Shown here: positions 21,357 through 30,558 of the stretch, piece by piece | Numbering within the stretch: the first letter of the stretch is position 1 | How the letters are laid out: every line of letters begins with the position of its first letter | Source: GCA-016699445 sp964555055 | GTDB lineage: Bacteria; UBA10199; JACPAL01; GCA-016699445 | Assembly: GCA_964555055.1 (NCBI GenBank) | Contig: CAZKQW010000008.1 | Span: forward strand, 62,001 to 126,000 | Length of the DNA stretch: 64,000 nt | Direction of reading: 5' to 3' | Notes under the pieces: model-generated | Databases searched by the model: none | The model's input: the letters and a program-made list of their open reading frames with translations, nothing else | What the model was told of the DNA's origin: nothing | Made by a program: the position numbers and the translations under genes

Positions 21357-23471
21357 ATGGAGAAGCCATTCTTTCGTCTCGTAAGCCTTATGACATCGAC
21401 TCTAGTCGCTACGTATATCTTAGGCGTAGGGTTAGGAGCCGGCGGATGCGAAAGCACCTCAAGTGGAGGTTCCGGTGGAGGCGACGCTACGGGCTCTTTG
21501 ACCCTCTCTGGACAGGCCGTCGCCAGAGCCGGAGATGTATCCGGTTTGCGCTACAGCGCCCTCGCTCTAAAAAATGCCATCATTGGTTTCGAGCCGAAGT
21601 TCGTAACCATCGGAGATACGCCTTTGGCTGGTGCCGATGTTACCCTCGTTCAAATCAATGCGGACGGCACTGAAGAAACCGTCTCTGGAGTTACGGCGAC
21701 TACTGATAGCTCAGGCAATTACACGTTATCTAATGTACCAGCCACTGTAACGGGCACGGGTGAATCAACTGACTTTTATTATGAAGTCCGCGTGGAAAAT
21801 GGCGATGGTTATGTCGCGGCGCCTCTAGCGACGGAAGCGGATGTTACGGTTAATGTTTCACCAGAAACCCATTTAGCCGCTCGAATGTTGACTGAAGCTT
21901 CAGAAACAGACGCTTCCGGTTCGGAACATCTCGTACCCGCCGAAGACGTGATCAATACGCTCAGAGAAGCGGCTCTCGATGAGATCTCCGGGACTTTGGA
22001 GGAGAGCATCCTCATCCCCGACCTTTCTGAGGATGATCAGGTGAACATCCTCGCAACGGCACTCACCAGCGATGGAGGCGACATCGAAGCGGCCATGGAA
22101 TCCGTGGAAGCCGAGAGGGAATACTTGGCTTTAGAAGAATCGACGGACTCGGATGCCGTAGCTTCTTATCTGGCTCACGCCACTCGCCAAGCCTGCAACT
22201 TTAATTCTTCCCTCGTATTGCCCGAATCGGCGATGGAACAACTGGCGGAAGTCTTCACTTCCGACGGAACCCTCACGATCGATGAAGTCGTCGCCGCTTA
22301 TAATGAAAGCAACGGCTCAGATCCTGACACGACCACGGATAGCGCCGTCACTGAGATCGATGGTATGTTGGACGCCATCGAATCCGCTTTATCGGGAGAC
22401 GCGGAACTTTCCACGGCCAATCAAGTGTTAAGCATTGCCGATCGGGACCTTACTTCGTCGACCTTTTCCGCTACGACGGAATTGGAAGTGGACCAAGCTT
22501 TGGCCTTCGCCCAGACCCTCCTTCCGACCGCATGCGATACGGATAGTTTCGATGTCGTCGGATTCGCCAACACGCTGAGCGGAGAGGACACGGACCCCAC
22601 TTCTCAGGTGACGGATGCCGTCATTTATCATGATTCAACGGGAGCTTGTCCCGCTGAAGGACACCTGCAAGCCAATGTGAACGTCTACGCCTCGGGTTCT
22701 TTAACGACGACGGCCGTCACGGTAGCTGGTGGAGGCAATAACGTTTCATTAACGAGCATGGGCACCTCTGGACATAATTCCCGCTGGAGGATAGCGTCCG
22801 ACAATTGCGTGAACTTACCTAGCGATGTCGACTATACCATAACTGCAACCTTCAGCGACGCATCGATAGCCACGATGACCAAGACCGTACCTCATAGGGA
22901 AGTCCAAGAGGCTAATATAAGTCTGGTGGAAGAAGATGGGGACATTACTCCTTTAATCAACGGAGCTATCGGTAAAGTTCCGGTATCTAGGCCGACATTC
23001 AAATGGTCTCCGGAGCCGGGAACCCCTACGACGACAGCTTTAAGCGGCGCCACAGTCCCTGAAAACACCAAGATTAAATTTATCTTCGAACTTTCCCATG
23101 TATTTACAACTGATTTCTTGAGTGATGTGAGCGCCGATGCAGGACACACTGTTAATCAAGGCCCGTTGTCCCAATGCGCTTTAGGGGGAAGCGGCGCTAA
23201 ATTAATGGATAAGAACTACTTCGTATCCGATACCGACTGCGACATTGCGGGTTGTTTAGCCGCTCTTCAAGACAACCCGACCCTGAATATGACGGCTCAG
23301 GATAGTGCTGTGGTCAGTATCGACACGAGTACGATCACAACCACTGATATCGCTTGCCGCACCAATATCCAAACGTATCTGGTCGACGAATTCGACAATA
23401 TCATCGGTCAAGCAGCAGGTAATTTCAGATCGTATTGCGTGGATGCGGATAGCGACGGAAACTGCGACTAA
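21357..23471 (+). CDS. Large secreted lipoprotein with a carboxypeptidase-regulatory-like domain
   Basis: 704 residues. The signal sequence ends in a lipobox (GAGGC; lipidated Cys31) and is followed by a Ser/Gly-rich linker. Residues about 90-160 (PLAGADVTLVQINADGTEET, then TDSSGNYTLSNVP) look like a transthyretin/carboxypeptidase-regulatory beta-sandwich. The remainder is acidic and Thr/Ser-rich with no recognised fold; Cys residues are concentrated near the C-terminus. A strong AGGAGGG precedes the ATG. It lies 97 nt after the alpha-2-macroglobulin gene, which may or may not be co-transcribed. Probably an outer-membrane surface lipoprotein of unknown function. Confidence 0.75.
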   Translation: MEKPFFRLVSLMTSTLVATYILGVGLGAGGCESTSSGGSGGGDATGSLTLSGQAVARAGDVSGLRYSALALKNAIIGFEPKFVTIGDTPLAGADVTLVQINADGTEETVSGVTATTDSSGNYTLSNVPATVTGTGESTDFYYEVRVENGDGYVAAPLATEADVTVNVSPETHLAARMLTEASETDASGSEHLVPAEDVINTLREAALDEISGTLEESILIPDLSEDDQVNILATALTSDGGDIEAAMESVEAEREYLALEESTDSDAVASYLAHATRQACNFNSSLVLPESAMEQLAEVFTSDGTLTIDEVVAAYNESNGSDPDTTTDSAVTEIDGMLDAIESALSGDAELSTANQVLSIADRDLTSSTFSATTELEVDQALAFAQTLLPTACDTDSFDVVGFANTLSGEDTDPTSQVTDAVIYHDSTGACPAEGHLQANVNVYASGSLTTTAVTVAGGGNNVSLTSMGTSGHNSRWRIASDNCVNLPSDVDYTITATFSDASIATMTKTVPHREVQEANISLVEEDGDITPLINGAIGKVPVSRPTFKWSPEPGTPTTTALSGATVPENTKIKFIFELSHVFTTDFLSDVSADAGHTVNQGPLSQCALGGSGAKLMDKNYFVSDTDCDIAGCLAALQDNPTLNMTAQDSAVVSIDTSTITTTDIACRTNIQTYLVDEFDNIIGQAAGNFRSYCVDADSDGNCD

Positions 23472-23495
23472 ACGAAGAATCTGCCTTAAAAAGTG

Positions 23496-23537
23496 GCGAA
23501 AGGCTCGCTCGAAGCGGACCTTTCGCTGCTTTTTTTT
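23496..23537 (+). terminator. Rho-independent terminator after the lipoprotein gene
   Basis: GCGAAAGG (23496-23503) pairs with CCTTTCGC (23519-23526), followed by TGC and eight T residues (23530-23537). It lies 25 nt past the stop codon. The remaining 258 nt up to 23795 hold no gene: only an AT-rich probable leader for the RRM gene, with a small dyad ATTGA-N8-TCAAT about 115 nt before the start. Confidence 0.9.
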
Positions 23538-23795
23538 CAGAACTGAATTTCAGATAAGATCCCCCTCACCCATCGGCCTTGCATGACGCACAAAGTCTAA
23601 AAAAGTGTAAGCAAATCAAATAAATGTTTGTGGTCGTAGGAAAGCCTATGCTAATTTGCCGTCAGTTTAGTCATGATTGAGTCATTATTCAATGAGGGTG
23701 CTTGGGTTGAGAGATTGTGATTTTAGAAAAATTTCAAAAGACGTTTTCGGCTTACCTTTTATCCCTATCCATCACGCTAATAAGGAGAACCCCGT

Positions 23796-24134
23796 ATGAA
23801 TAAACGCCTGTACGTAGGGAATTTACCCTACTCCACCCGCGACGAAGAGCTCCGTGAGCTTTTTGCGCCCCACGGAACCGTCGAGAGCGCCAGCGTCATC
23901 CTCGATAAGATGAGCGGACGCTCCAAAGGATTCGGATTCGTCGAAATGGCCTCACCAGACGACGCCGAAAAAGCCATCCAAGCCTTGAACGGTTCGGATT
24001 TCGGCGGACGTAAACTCAAGATCAATGAAGCCAACCCGGAACAAGCCCGCGGTTCCCGTCCTCCCCGTCGCGACGGAGGTGGCTATGGCAACGGTGGCGG
24101 TTATGGCGGAGGTCGTCCTCCCCGCATGTATTAA
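23796..24134 (+). CDS. RRM-domain RNA-binding protein with a Gly-rich tail
   Basis: 112 residues. One RNA recognition motif fills residues 3-80, with RNP2 LYVGNLPY and RNP1 KGFGFVEM, both with the aromatic residues that stack on RNA. The tail (about 84-112) is an Arg/Gly-rich low-complexity segment. This architecture is known from cyanobacterial and proteobacterial cold-inducible RNA-binding proteins. The long AT-rich upstream region would suit a cold-responsive leader, but no structure was established. AAGGAG precedes the ATG. Confidence 0.92.
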   Translation: MNKRLYVGNLPYSTRDEELRELFAPHGTVESASVILDKMSGRSKGFGFVEMASPDDAEKAIQALNGSDFGGRKLKINEANPEQARGSRPPRRDGGGYGNGGGYGGGRPPRMY

Positions 24135-24178
24135 AAGACCTACTAACTTAAGTAAAACCGCCGATTAAGGTTTGTATA

Positions 24179-25045
24179 ATGCCTCATCCACTCTTCCCTC
24201 ATTTGGAGGACTCCGAGCTTCGTGTCTTGAACGAGCTCTTCGTCTCATGGGAAAAAAAGACTCCTGACTTTTCCGAAAAATGTCAGAGGTTTTTGAGCCT
24301 CATGGAAGGTTGGGTGGGGCAATATTTTTACTGGCAGACCCTCCCCGACGTAAAGATGCAGATCCGGAAGAAGCTTTTGAACGTCTCCGGAATCTGGAAC
24401 ATCATCCCGTCGGAGGAGCACCGGAACTTTCTGCAAAAAGTCTTACCCTTCAATAAGAAGCCCATTACCGACGTCAAAGTCGATTCGCCCTATCAAGAAT
24501 TCTGCGAAGTGCCCATTTTCGACCTGAAGTTCATGCCGGGGTTATCGGATATCCTGAGCTCGGTCGTTCGGGACGACGACGTCACTTACCTGGACTATGT
24601 CGCGGGCAATCGTGAGAAGATGCTGCATCCCGTCGCCTCGCTCGTGGTTTTCCGCAACGACCTTTCGAAAGAACTTGTAACACCCCAATACGTGACGGCG
24701 TCCGCCGAGCTCGTCACGAAGACGATCTTGATCAACCCGTTCAAGGCAGACAAGACCGAGCGCGACATGATCACGATCGCCTTCGACATCGTCTTCGAGA
24801 GCGCGATTTTGGATTACTTCCACCATGACGCGGTCAATTTCGACGCCGACATGCTCTCGCTCAAGGGAAAGATGGAGGCCTGCCGCTTCCTCTCCCAGTA
24901 CCTTACCCAATTCGGTCAACGCTTGATCCAGCAAGGCCACGAAGTCCTCGTCAATTTCCTCAAAAAAGACGTCCTCATGGTCCAAATGCAGGAAATCGAC
25001 CGCCTCATGGCGAAGTTCAAGGCGAACGAGCCGAAGCCGGAGTAA
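24179..25045 (+). CDS. Hypothetical protein, 288 residues
   Basis: Not recognised. It has no signal peptide or membrane segment and is predicted to be a soluble, mostly helical protein. Features seen: an aromatic N-terminal region (WVGQYFYW near 50), a central beta-rich part (DDDVTYLDYVAG..LHPVASLVVFRND, about 134-165), and a helical C-terminus ending in a charged tail. Codon use and base composition look like the neighbours, so it is probably a native gene. AAGG lies about 8 nt before the ATG. It is 44 nt downstream of the RRM gene and could share its transcript. Confidence 0.6.
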   Translation: MPHPLFPHLEDSELRVLNELFVSWEKKTPDFSEKCQRFLSLMEGWVGQYFYWQTLPDVKMQIRKKLLNVSGIWNIIPSEEHRNFLQKVLPFNKKPITDVKVDSPYQEFCEVPIFDLKFMPGLSDILSSVVRDDDVTYLDYVAGNREKMLHPVASLVVFRNDLSKELVTPQYVTASAELVTKTILINPFKADKTERDMITIAFDIVFESAILDYFHHDAVNFDADMLSLKGKMEACRFLSQYLTQFGQRLIQQGHEVLVNFLKKDVLMVQMQEIDRLMAKFKANEPKPE

Positions 25046-25128
25046 ACCCTTTTTCTAAAAATCCGGTTTTTTAGGGAGTTTCACGCAACTTTTTTGGACT
25101 TCGCGCGAAAAAGAGGCATAGGAGTTTT

Positions 25129-25362
25129 ATGCCCGGTCCTGCCCCCTTACCCACGAATCCCGCGACTTTAGACGCCGCTCGAGCGGCGTTGATCCAAGCG
25201 GTAGGACGTTTATTGCCCGCAGCTCCAGAGAATCCCGAGGAGACGTCCGAAGATGTCATCCTAAAAACACCGTTTATCCGATTAACAGCCGCTCAATGGG
25301 CTATCCTATGCCGTTCTCCCGGCTTATATGAACGCTATATAAATCTATGGTCACACCTTTAA
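25129..25362 (+). CDS. Small hypothetical protein, 77 residues
   Basis: Not recognised. The ATG is preceded by a good AGGAG at proper spacing, and the frame ends overlapping the next gene, which supports it as real. The N-terminus is Pro/Ala-rich (MPGPAPLPTNPATLDAARAA) and the rest is helical with several Trp and Tyr. No signal peptide. Its 3' end overlaps the following gene by 16 nt, so translational coupling is likely and the two products may act together. Confidence 0.5.
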   Translation: MPGPAPLPTNPATLDAARAALIQAVGRLLPAAPENPEETSEDVILKTPFIRLTAAQWAILCRSPGLYERYINLWSHL

Positions 25363-26171
25363 GATCACTTTCCTTAACCCATTTAGCGCTAACGGCAGCC
25401 GTCGGCTTAGGAATGCCGGCGTGCGCGCCAAGACACCCAATCGACGCCTCCGTTCTGCACGATCCTTGGCATGGCTCCGGTGGGACGACGGATGGCGTTT
25501 CCCTACCGCCCCTTCACCGACCTTCCCTCGCCTCGTCGGTCCGTACCCTCGAGATCTCCTCCGGATCCGATCCTTGGTTAGCCCGAGCCCATGAATTTTT
25601 AGGACGCATGGCCGCGGAGCGTGAACACCAACAGGCTTACGACGGATTGATCGAAGATTTGGACACCATTCGGGGCTACATGACGCCCGGTTCCTCCTCA
25701 TACGACGCCACTTACCGCTGGAGGGTCTTCGTGAACCCGGCCACCCAAGCCGTCGAGGGCGTTTCGGCCACCTACCAAATCCATCTCAACGACGGAAGGA
25801 CGCTGACCGTGGTGGATTATCACACGCCTTCCGAGAGACCCATTGGGGGTCAACTTCCTTCCGATTTTCCGGCATGCCCCAGGACCGAAGAGAATTTTTG
25901 TATGGTGGAAGTTTCAAACCGCACCGCACGAGGCTATGGCTATTACCTTCAACAAGGCTTCCAAGAAACCACTTTCGGCGATCATTACCGTCATCCTGCG
26001 GGCGAGCGGCCGGAATATGTCGTTCTCTTAATCAAGAACCACACGAATGGACCACTCCCGTTAACGGATATCGTGGGATCCTACGCCACCTCCCTCGGAT
26101 CGGATGTAGCGCAACGAGCGGGGGAAGAGAATTTAAGGTATCTCCAAAGCCGGCGTCCCGGGAATCATTGA
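25347..26171 (+). CDS. Exported protein with a degenerate acetyltransferase-like (GNAT) pattern
   Basis: 274 residues. The N-terminus (1-26) is hydrophobic and ends GMPAC, a possible but imperfect lipobox (Cys26). Residues about 124-230 have the order of a GNAT fold: strand pair VFVNPATQAVEGVSATYQI, then VEVSNRTARGYGYYLQQGF (188-205), which resembles the N-x-x-A-x-x-x-Y-x-x-x-GF motif, then YVVLLIKN as a final strand. The pyrophosphate-binding motif is not clear. The call rests on weak similarity. It may instead be an unrelated envelope protein. Confidence 0.45.
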   Translation: MVTPLRSLSLTHLALTAAVGLGMPACAPRHPIDASVLHDPWHGSGGTTDGVSLPPLHRPSLASSVRTLEISSGSDPWLARAHEFLGRMAAEREHQQAYDGLIEDLDTIRGYMTPGSSSYDATYRWRVFVNPATQAVEGVSATYQIHLNDGRTLTVVDYHTPSERPIGGQLPSDFPACPRTEENFCMVEVSNRTARGYGYYLQQGFQETTFGDHYRHPAGERPEYVVLLIKNHTNGPLPLTDIVGSYATSLGSDVAQRAGEENLRYLQSRRPGNH

Positions 26172-26210
26172 TTTCATATTCATTGCACGATCGGTAAGCT
26201 GCTTTTAGAG

Positions 26211-28136
26211 TTAGAGCGACCTGGCGATTTCCTCCACCGCCTCTAAATTTTCCACGGAAGACAAATCACCGACCGCTTGACCCAAGTATTTCTTCTTGAT
26301 CACGCCGCGGACGATCTTCGCCGAACGGGTCTTCGGAAGCATTTTCACGAAACGCACGTCCTTGGGAGTCAGGGTCTTGCCCATCATCTTCACGACTTGG
26401 TCCTTCAACTCTTTCCTCAATTCCTCGGAAGGCTGAAAGGCGGGTTTAAGGACGACGAAACCGACCACTTCCTCCCCCTTCACTTCATGCGGCACGCCGA
26501 TGACGGCGGCTTCCGAGACGGAAGGATGCTCCAGGAGGACGGATTCGATTTCGGCGGGACCGGTGCGGCGTCCGGCAACCTTGATCGTGTCGTCGGAGCG
26601 TCCTTTGATGAACCAGTAGCCGTCTTCGTCCACATAGGCCCAGTCGCCGTGGTTCCACGTCGTCGGCCATTTGGAGAAATAGGTATCGAGGTAACGCTGC
26701 GGGTCGTTGAGGAAACCCTTCGTCATCGACGGCGCCGGTTTCTTGCAGACCAAATAACCGATCTCGCCGCGCACGCTTTGACCCTCGTCGTTCCACACGT
26801 CCACCGCCATGCCCAAGCCGGGACCCCGCAGGGTGCAGGGCTTCAGCGGCGTGATAGGCAAGGGCGCGAGGTGGCAGCCGACGATTTCCGTGCCCCCCGA
26901 GATGTTGATGATCGGGCACCGCTTGCCGCCGACGTTTTCGAAAAACCACAGGTAAGATTCGGGATCCCACGCCTCGCCCGTCGACCCCAAATATTTCAGG
27001 GACGACAGGTCATGCTTCGCGACCCAATCGGTTCCGGATTTGATGAGGAGACGCACGGCCGTCGGGGAAATCCCTAAGTGCGAGACTTTATGGTTTTCGA
27101 CGACTTCCCACAACCGATCCGGTTGCGGCCAATCGGGAGCGCCTTCGAAAATGACGAACGTGGCCCCGAAAGTCAGGACGCCTAGAATTTCCCACGGACC
27201 CATCATCCAACCGATGTCGGTGACCCAAAAGAAAATTGAATCCTCCTTCACGTCGAAATAATAGCCGAGCTCCTTGGCCATTTGGGCTTGGCAACCCGCG
27301 TGCGTATGGACGGTTCCTTTGGGTTTCCCGGTCGTACCCGACGTATAGATGATCAGAGAATGGTCTTCGGCTTGCGTCTCCTCCGTTTCGGCAACCGCAT
27401 CGCCTTCCGCGAGGAGATCGAAGAAAGCCACGTCGATCTTGGGGTTCCAAGGCACCCATTCCCCAACTCGTTTCGCGACCACCACCATTTTTAAGGACGG
27501 GCATTGGGCGACGGCTTCGTCGGCGGCTTCCTTGATCTTCACTTCCTTCCCGCGCCGGAACGACCCATCCGCGGTGAAGAGAACCTTCGCCTCGGCGTCC
27601 TGTAGGCGCGTCGCGAGGGCTTGGGCCCCGAAACCCGAAAACACGGGGATGGCCACGGCGCCGATTTTCAGGATCGCCAGAAAGGCGATCACCATTTCGG
27701 GGATCATCGGCATGTAGAGGCCCATGCGATCGCCCTTCCCGAAACCTTGCTTGCGCAAAGCCGAGGCCAATCGGTTCACTTTTTGATGAAGCTCTCCATA
27801 CGTCACCTTTTTCGCGGGACCCGTGTCCGGCTCCCAAATGAAGGCGGGCTTATCCTTTAAACGCGGCAGGTGGCGGTCGAGGGTGTTATGGACGAGGTTA
27901 AGTCGGCCGCCCACGAACCACTTCGCCCACGGCATCTCCCCTTCGAGGACTTTTTCATAAGGTCGGTACCAATCGACTCCCAAATCCTTGAGGGCCGCAT
28001 CCCAAAACCACCCGATGTCGGAGGCGCATCGGTCGATCAATCGGTCGTAATCCGCGATCCCATGCTTCCGCATGAAACGAGAAATGTTGCTTTTCTCCAA
28101 ATAGTCACCATAGGGCTGCCAGATAAAAGAGTTCAT
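26211..28136 (-). CDS. Acetyl-CoA-synthetase-like acyl-CoA synthetase (AMP-forming)
   Basis: 641 residues from the chosen ATG, which has GGAAGGA before it; the open frame continues upstream but that part is unlike the family. The N-terminal ACAS_N-like region (FVGGRLNLVHNTLDRH) is followed by the adenylation domain with YTSGTTGKPKG, and the C-terminal swing domain holds GRSDDTIKVAGRRTGPAEIE and the catalytic Lys in KTRSAKIVRG. The site that reads TWWQTETG in true acetyl-CoA synthetases is NISGGTEIVG here, so a substrate other than acetate is likely. Divergent from trmJ with 63 nt between starts. Confidence 0.85.
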   Translation of the reverse strand: MNSFIWQPYGDYLEKSNISRFMRKHGIADYDRLIDRCASDIGWFWDAALKDLGVDWYRPYEKVLEGEMPWAKWFVGGRLNLVHNTLDRHLPRLKDKPAFIWEPDTGPAKKVTYGELHQKVNRLASALRKQGFGKGDRMGLYMPMIPEMVIAFLAILKIGAVAIPVFSGFGAQALATRLQDAEAKVLFTADGSFRRGKEVKIKEAADEAVAQCPSLKMVVVAKRVGEWVPWNPKIDVAFFDLLAEGDAVAETEETQAEDHSLIIYTSGTTGKPKGTVHTHAGCQAQMAKELGYYFDVKEDSIFFWVTDIGWMMGPWEILGVLTFGATFVIFEGAPDWPQPDRLWEVVENHKVSHLGISPTAVRLLIKSGTDWVAKHDLSSLKYLGSTGEAWDPESYLWFFENVGGKRCPIINISGGTEIVGCHLAPLPITPLKPCTLRGPGLGMAVDVWNDEGQSVRGEIGYLVCKKPAPSMTKGFLNDPQRYLDTYFSKWPTTWNHGDWAYVDEDGYWFIKGRSDDTIKVAGRRTGPAEIESVLLEHPSVSEAAVIGVPHEVKGEEVVGFVVLKPAFQPSEELRKELKDQVVKMMGKTLTPKDVRFVKMLPKTRSAKIVRGVIKKKYLGQAVGDLSSVENLEAVEEIARSL

Positions 28137-28199
28137 GTCGTCCTTCCCTTCTTTGCCTCTTCCCAAGGCCGTAAAAAGCCGGAAAAAGAAGGACTCATT

Positions 28200-28955
28200 A
28201 TGGCAAAAAAACTGACGGAACAAGATATATCCATGATTCTGGTGCGGCCGCGCTACCCCGGGAACATCGGCGCCGCGGCCCGGGTCATGAAGAACATGGG
28301 TTTTTCCGAGCTTCGGGTCGTCCGCCCCACCGTCCTCCCGACGCATCCGGAATGCCTTCGCATGGCGGTGGGCGCCGCGGACCTCCTGCACCAGGCTTCC
28401 GTCTTCGATACCTTGGAGGAAGCCTGCAAGGGACTTCAATTCATCATCGGCACGAGCCGCCGCGTCGGAAAAAACCGGCAGGATTTCGTCAGCCTTCCGG
28501 AAATTTCGACGCGCCTGGAGGAAAAACGAAAGATCGGGATCCTCTTCGGAGCCGAGGAACGCGGATTGACGAACAAAGAACTCGCCCTCTGCCATCTCGT
28601 CACCATGATCCCGTCCAACCCCGACTTCGGTTCCTTAAACCTCGCCCAATCGGTCGCCGTGACGACCTACCAACTCCGCCTCTTCTTCATTTCCCGGATG
28701 GAAGGCGATCCGCTTCCCCAAAAGAAAAAAAAGGCCGAGCTCGCCTCGGTGGACGAAATCGAAGGCATGTACGAGCATTTGGAGCGCGCCCTCGGCCGCA
28801 TCCAATTCCTGCTTCCCGATAATACGTTCCACATGATGCGGATCTTGCGCGGAGTTTTTGGGCGCACCGGCTTAACGGACCGCGAAGTGCGGATCTTCCG
28901 GGGAATTTCACGTCAGATCGAATACCTTCATTCCCAATTGAAGCCGAAGTCATGA
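28200..28955 (+). CDS. trmJ: tRNA (cytidine/uridine-2'-O-)-methyltransferase, TrmJ-like SPOUT enzyme
   Basis: 251 residues. SPOUT-class SAM methyltransferase acting on position 32 of tRNA in the best-known members. Typical blocks are LVRPRYPGNIGAAARVMKNMGF near the N-terminus, IGILFGAEERGLTNKEL in the middle and the SAM-knot segment IPSNPDFGSLNLAQSVAVTTYQL. A helical C-terminal extension with the R-x-F-x-R-x-x-LTDREV pattern fits TrmJ. The start is set by GGAAAAAGAAGGA immediately upstream. It begins a series of overlapping genes that runs through glnE. Confidence 0.88.
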   Translation: MAKKLTEQDISMILVRPRYPGNIGAAARVMKNMGFSELRVVRPTVLPTHPECLRMAVGAADLLHQASVFDTLEEACKGLQFIIGTSRRVGKNRQDFVSLPEISTRLEEKRKIGILFGAEERGLTNKELALCHLVTMIPSNPDFGSLNLAQSVAVTTYQLRLFFISRMEGDPLPQKKKKAELASVDEIEGMYEHLERALGRIQFLLPDNTFHMMRILRGVFGRTGLTDREVRIFRGISRQIEYLHSQLKPKS

Positions 28956-29629
28956 TCCCCTACCGCGACCTGAAGCCTTCCAAAAAATTCCCCCTCGTCA
29001 CCCTCTTCCTCATCGCCTGCAACCTCGCCGTCTTCACCTACATGCTGATCCTGCCCTTGGCCGCGACCGACGCTTTCGTCTACCGCTTCGCGGCCATTCC
29101 GCTCGAGTTCAAGCTGGGACGGAACCTCCCGAACTCCCCTGGCGTCGAACCTTTGGCGACGGTCTTCACGGCTATGTTCCTCCATGGGGGCTGGCTGCAC
29201 ATCCTCGGGAACATGCTTTACCTTTGGATCTTCGGCGTGAACGTCGAAGCGGCCCTCGGTCATTTCAAATTCCTCGCTTTTTACCTGCTGTGCGGGTTCT
29301 TGGCGACCTTCGCCCAGATTTACACGAACTTCGGGTCTTCGATCCCCCTGGTCGGCGCCTCCGGAGCCATCGCGGGCGTTTTAGCCGCCTACCTCAAGCT
29401 CTTCCCCCAAGCGAAGATCGCGGTCCTCATCCCGATCTTCTATTTTTTGAGAAAGTTCGTCTTTCCCGCGTGGCTTGTGATCGGCTTTTGGATCGCCATG
29501 CAGGTTATCGAAGTCCAAACAACCCCGGCCAAGGAGGCCGGGGGCGTCGCTTACTTCGCGCACATCGGCGGCTTCGTCGCCGGATTTTTATTCTTGCCTG
29601 TTTTCCTAAAAAACAAAAAGAGACGCTGA
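28952..29629 (+). CDS. Rhomboid-family intramembrane serine protease
   Basis: 225 residues, about six membrane helices. Catalytic Ser137 in GASGAIAG and His204 in AHIGGFVAG form the dyad; the HGGWLHILGN segment (78-87) supplies the usual oxyanion-hole His and Asn. It cleaves membrane-anchored proteins within the lipid bilayer. The substrate is unknown. It overlaps trmJ by 4 nt and the nuclease gene by 1 nt. Some rhomboids act as sorting enzymes for C-terminally anchored surface proteins. One possible such substrate is encoded at 46883-49423, but nothing beyond co-occurrence links them. Confidence 0.93.
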   Translation: MIPYRDLKPSKKFPLVTLFLIACNLAVFTYMLILPLAATDAFVYRFAAIPLEFKLGRNLPNSPGVEPLATVFTAMFLHGGWLHILGNMLYLWIFGVNVEAALGHFKFLAFYLLCGFLATFAQIYTNFGSSIPLVGASGAIAGVLAAYLKLFPQAKIAVLIPIFYFLRKFVFPAWLVIGFWIAMQVIEVQTTPAKEAGGVAYFAHIGGFVAGFLFLPVFLKNKKRR

Positions 29630-30558
29630 TGGGCAGTAACAAACCGCCATTCGCGGAATGGATCCGGGACCATGTTTTCAGCGCCACGGAATTAGAGAAT
29701 TACCAGGCCTGCCCCTACCGTTTCTGGGCCCAACATTACCTCGAAACGAGTCCCCGCGACTCGTGGACGATCGAGCTTTCCCCCCGCGACCGAGGCACCT
29801 TGCTTCACCGCGTCCTGGAAAAAACCTTTCAAGAGTTCGCAGCCCAGTCTTCCCTGGAAACGCCTCAAGTCGAAATACTCCAACGCCAAGCTTCGAAGCA
29901 TCTAGATACGGAGATCCAAAAGAAGCAGTCCGAGTTGCCTTCTTTATCGCCGTTTCTCCTTTCCCGACAAAAGGAATCCATGGAGCGCGCCTTGAAGAAT
30001 TTCATTTCCGGTTTTTGGGAGGAAAAAGCGAAACGGCGCCGCCTCCTGCCGCAATATTTCGAATGGGGTTTCGGGCACCGGAATCCGCCGTTGAAGCTCT
30101 GCGGCGGTTCTATCCTCTTCAAAGGCCGCATCGACCGCATCGATGTGGATGCCGTAAGTAAAACCTTTCTAGTCGTCGATTACAAGACATCCGGCGGGAC
30201 GACCGGCTCCCAAATCCTCTCCGGCCGATCCTTCCAACTTCCCCTCTATATCCTCGCCGTGAAACGGCTCTTACTTCCGGACTACGAACCGATCGGGGGC
30301 CTTTACTGCGATCTCGGGACTCTGGAACAGAAAGACGGCTTGCTGCACGCGGACCGATTGCCGGACTTCATCGACCTGCACCCGTCGAGTAGCACGATCG
30401 TTCCCGCGGGGGTGTGGGACCGTTTCTTCGAGGAAACGGAAAGCCGCGTCGCCGACGTCGTCGCGGAGATCCGTCAAGGCCATTTCCCTTCGAAAAAGGA
30501 GCCGTGCGAGGATTATTGCCCTTACCAAGACATTTGCCGCTTGAGGTCGCTCGAATGA
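29629..30558 (+). CDS. Stand-alone Cas4/AddB-like PD-(D/E)XK nuclease with Fe-S cysteines
   Basis: 309 residues. A RecB-family nuclease domain: GTLLH (His60), GRIDR (Asp169), VVDYK (Asp184, Lys186) and the QLPLY motif near Gln203. Four cysteines, Cys28 and Cys293, Cys297, Cys303, bracket the domain as in the 4Fe-4S nucleases Cas4 and AddB. The protein lacks the helicase-like part of AddB. The true start is the ATG overlapping the rhomboid stop (TGATG). The next gene, overlapping by 4 nt, is a UvrD-like helicase, so the pair likely processes DNA ends together. No CRISPR array is nearby, which argues against a Cas4 role. Confidence 0.85.
   Translation: MGSNKPPFAEWIRDHVFSATELENYQACPYRFWAQHYLETSPRDSWTIELSPRDRGTLLHRVLEKTFQEFAAQSSLETPQVEILQRQASKHLDTEIQKKQSELPSLSPFLLSRQKESMERALKNFISGFWEEKAKRRRLLPQYFEWGFGHRNPPLKLCGGSILFKGRIDRIDVDAVSKTFLVVDYKTSGGTTGSQILSGRSFQLPLYILAVKRLLLPDYEPIGGLYCDLGTLEQKDGLLHADRLPDFIDLHPSSSTIVPAGVWDRFFEETESRVADVVAEIRQGHFPSKKEPCEDYCPYQDICRLRSLE

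Noticed and set aside
28137..28595. Upstream extension of the acyl-CoA synthetase gene
   Set aside because: The open frame reaches 28595 but runs antisense through trmJ, and the family begins at the ATG 28136 with a good ribosome-binding site.
29224..29628. Upstream extension of the nuclease gene
   Set aside because: Lies within the rhomboid gene in another frame and encodes an Arg-rich non-family sequence.
30414..30554. Upstream extension of the helicase gene
   Set aside because: Lies within the nuclease gene and is low-complexity Arg/Pro/Gly.
29629..30558. Cas4 of a CRISPR system
   Set aside because: No repeats or cas genes are in the window, and the direct neighbour is a UvrD-like helicase.
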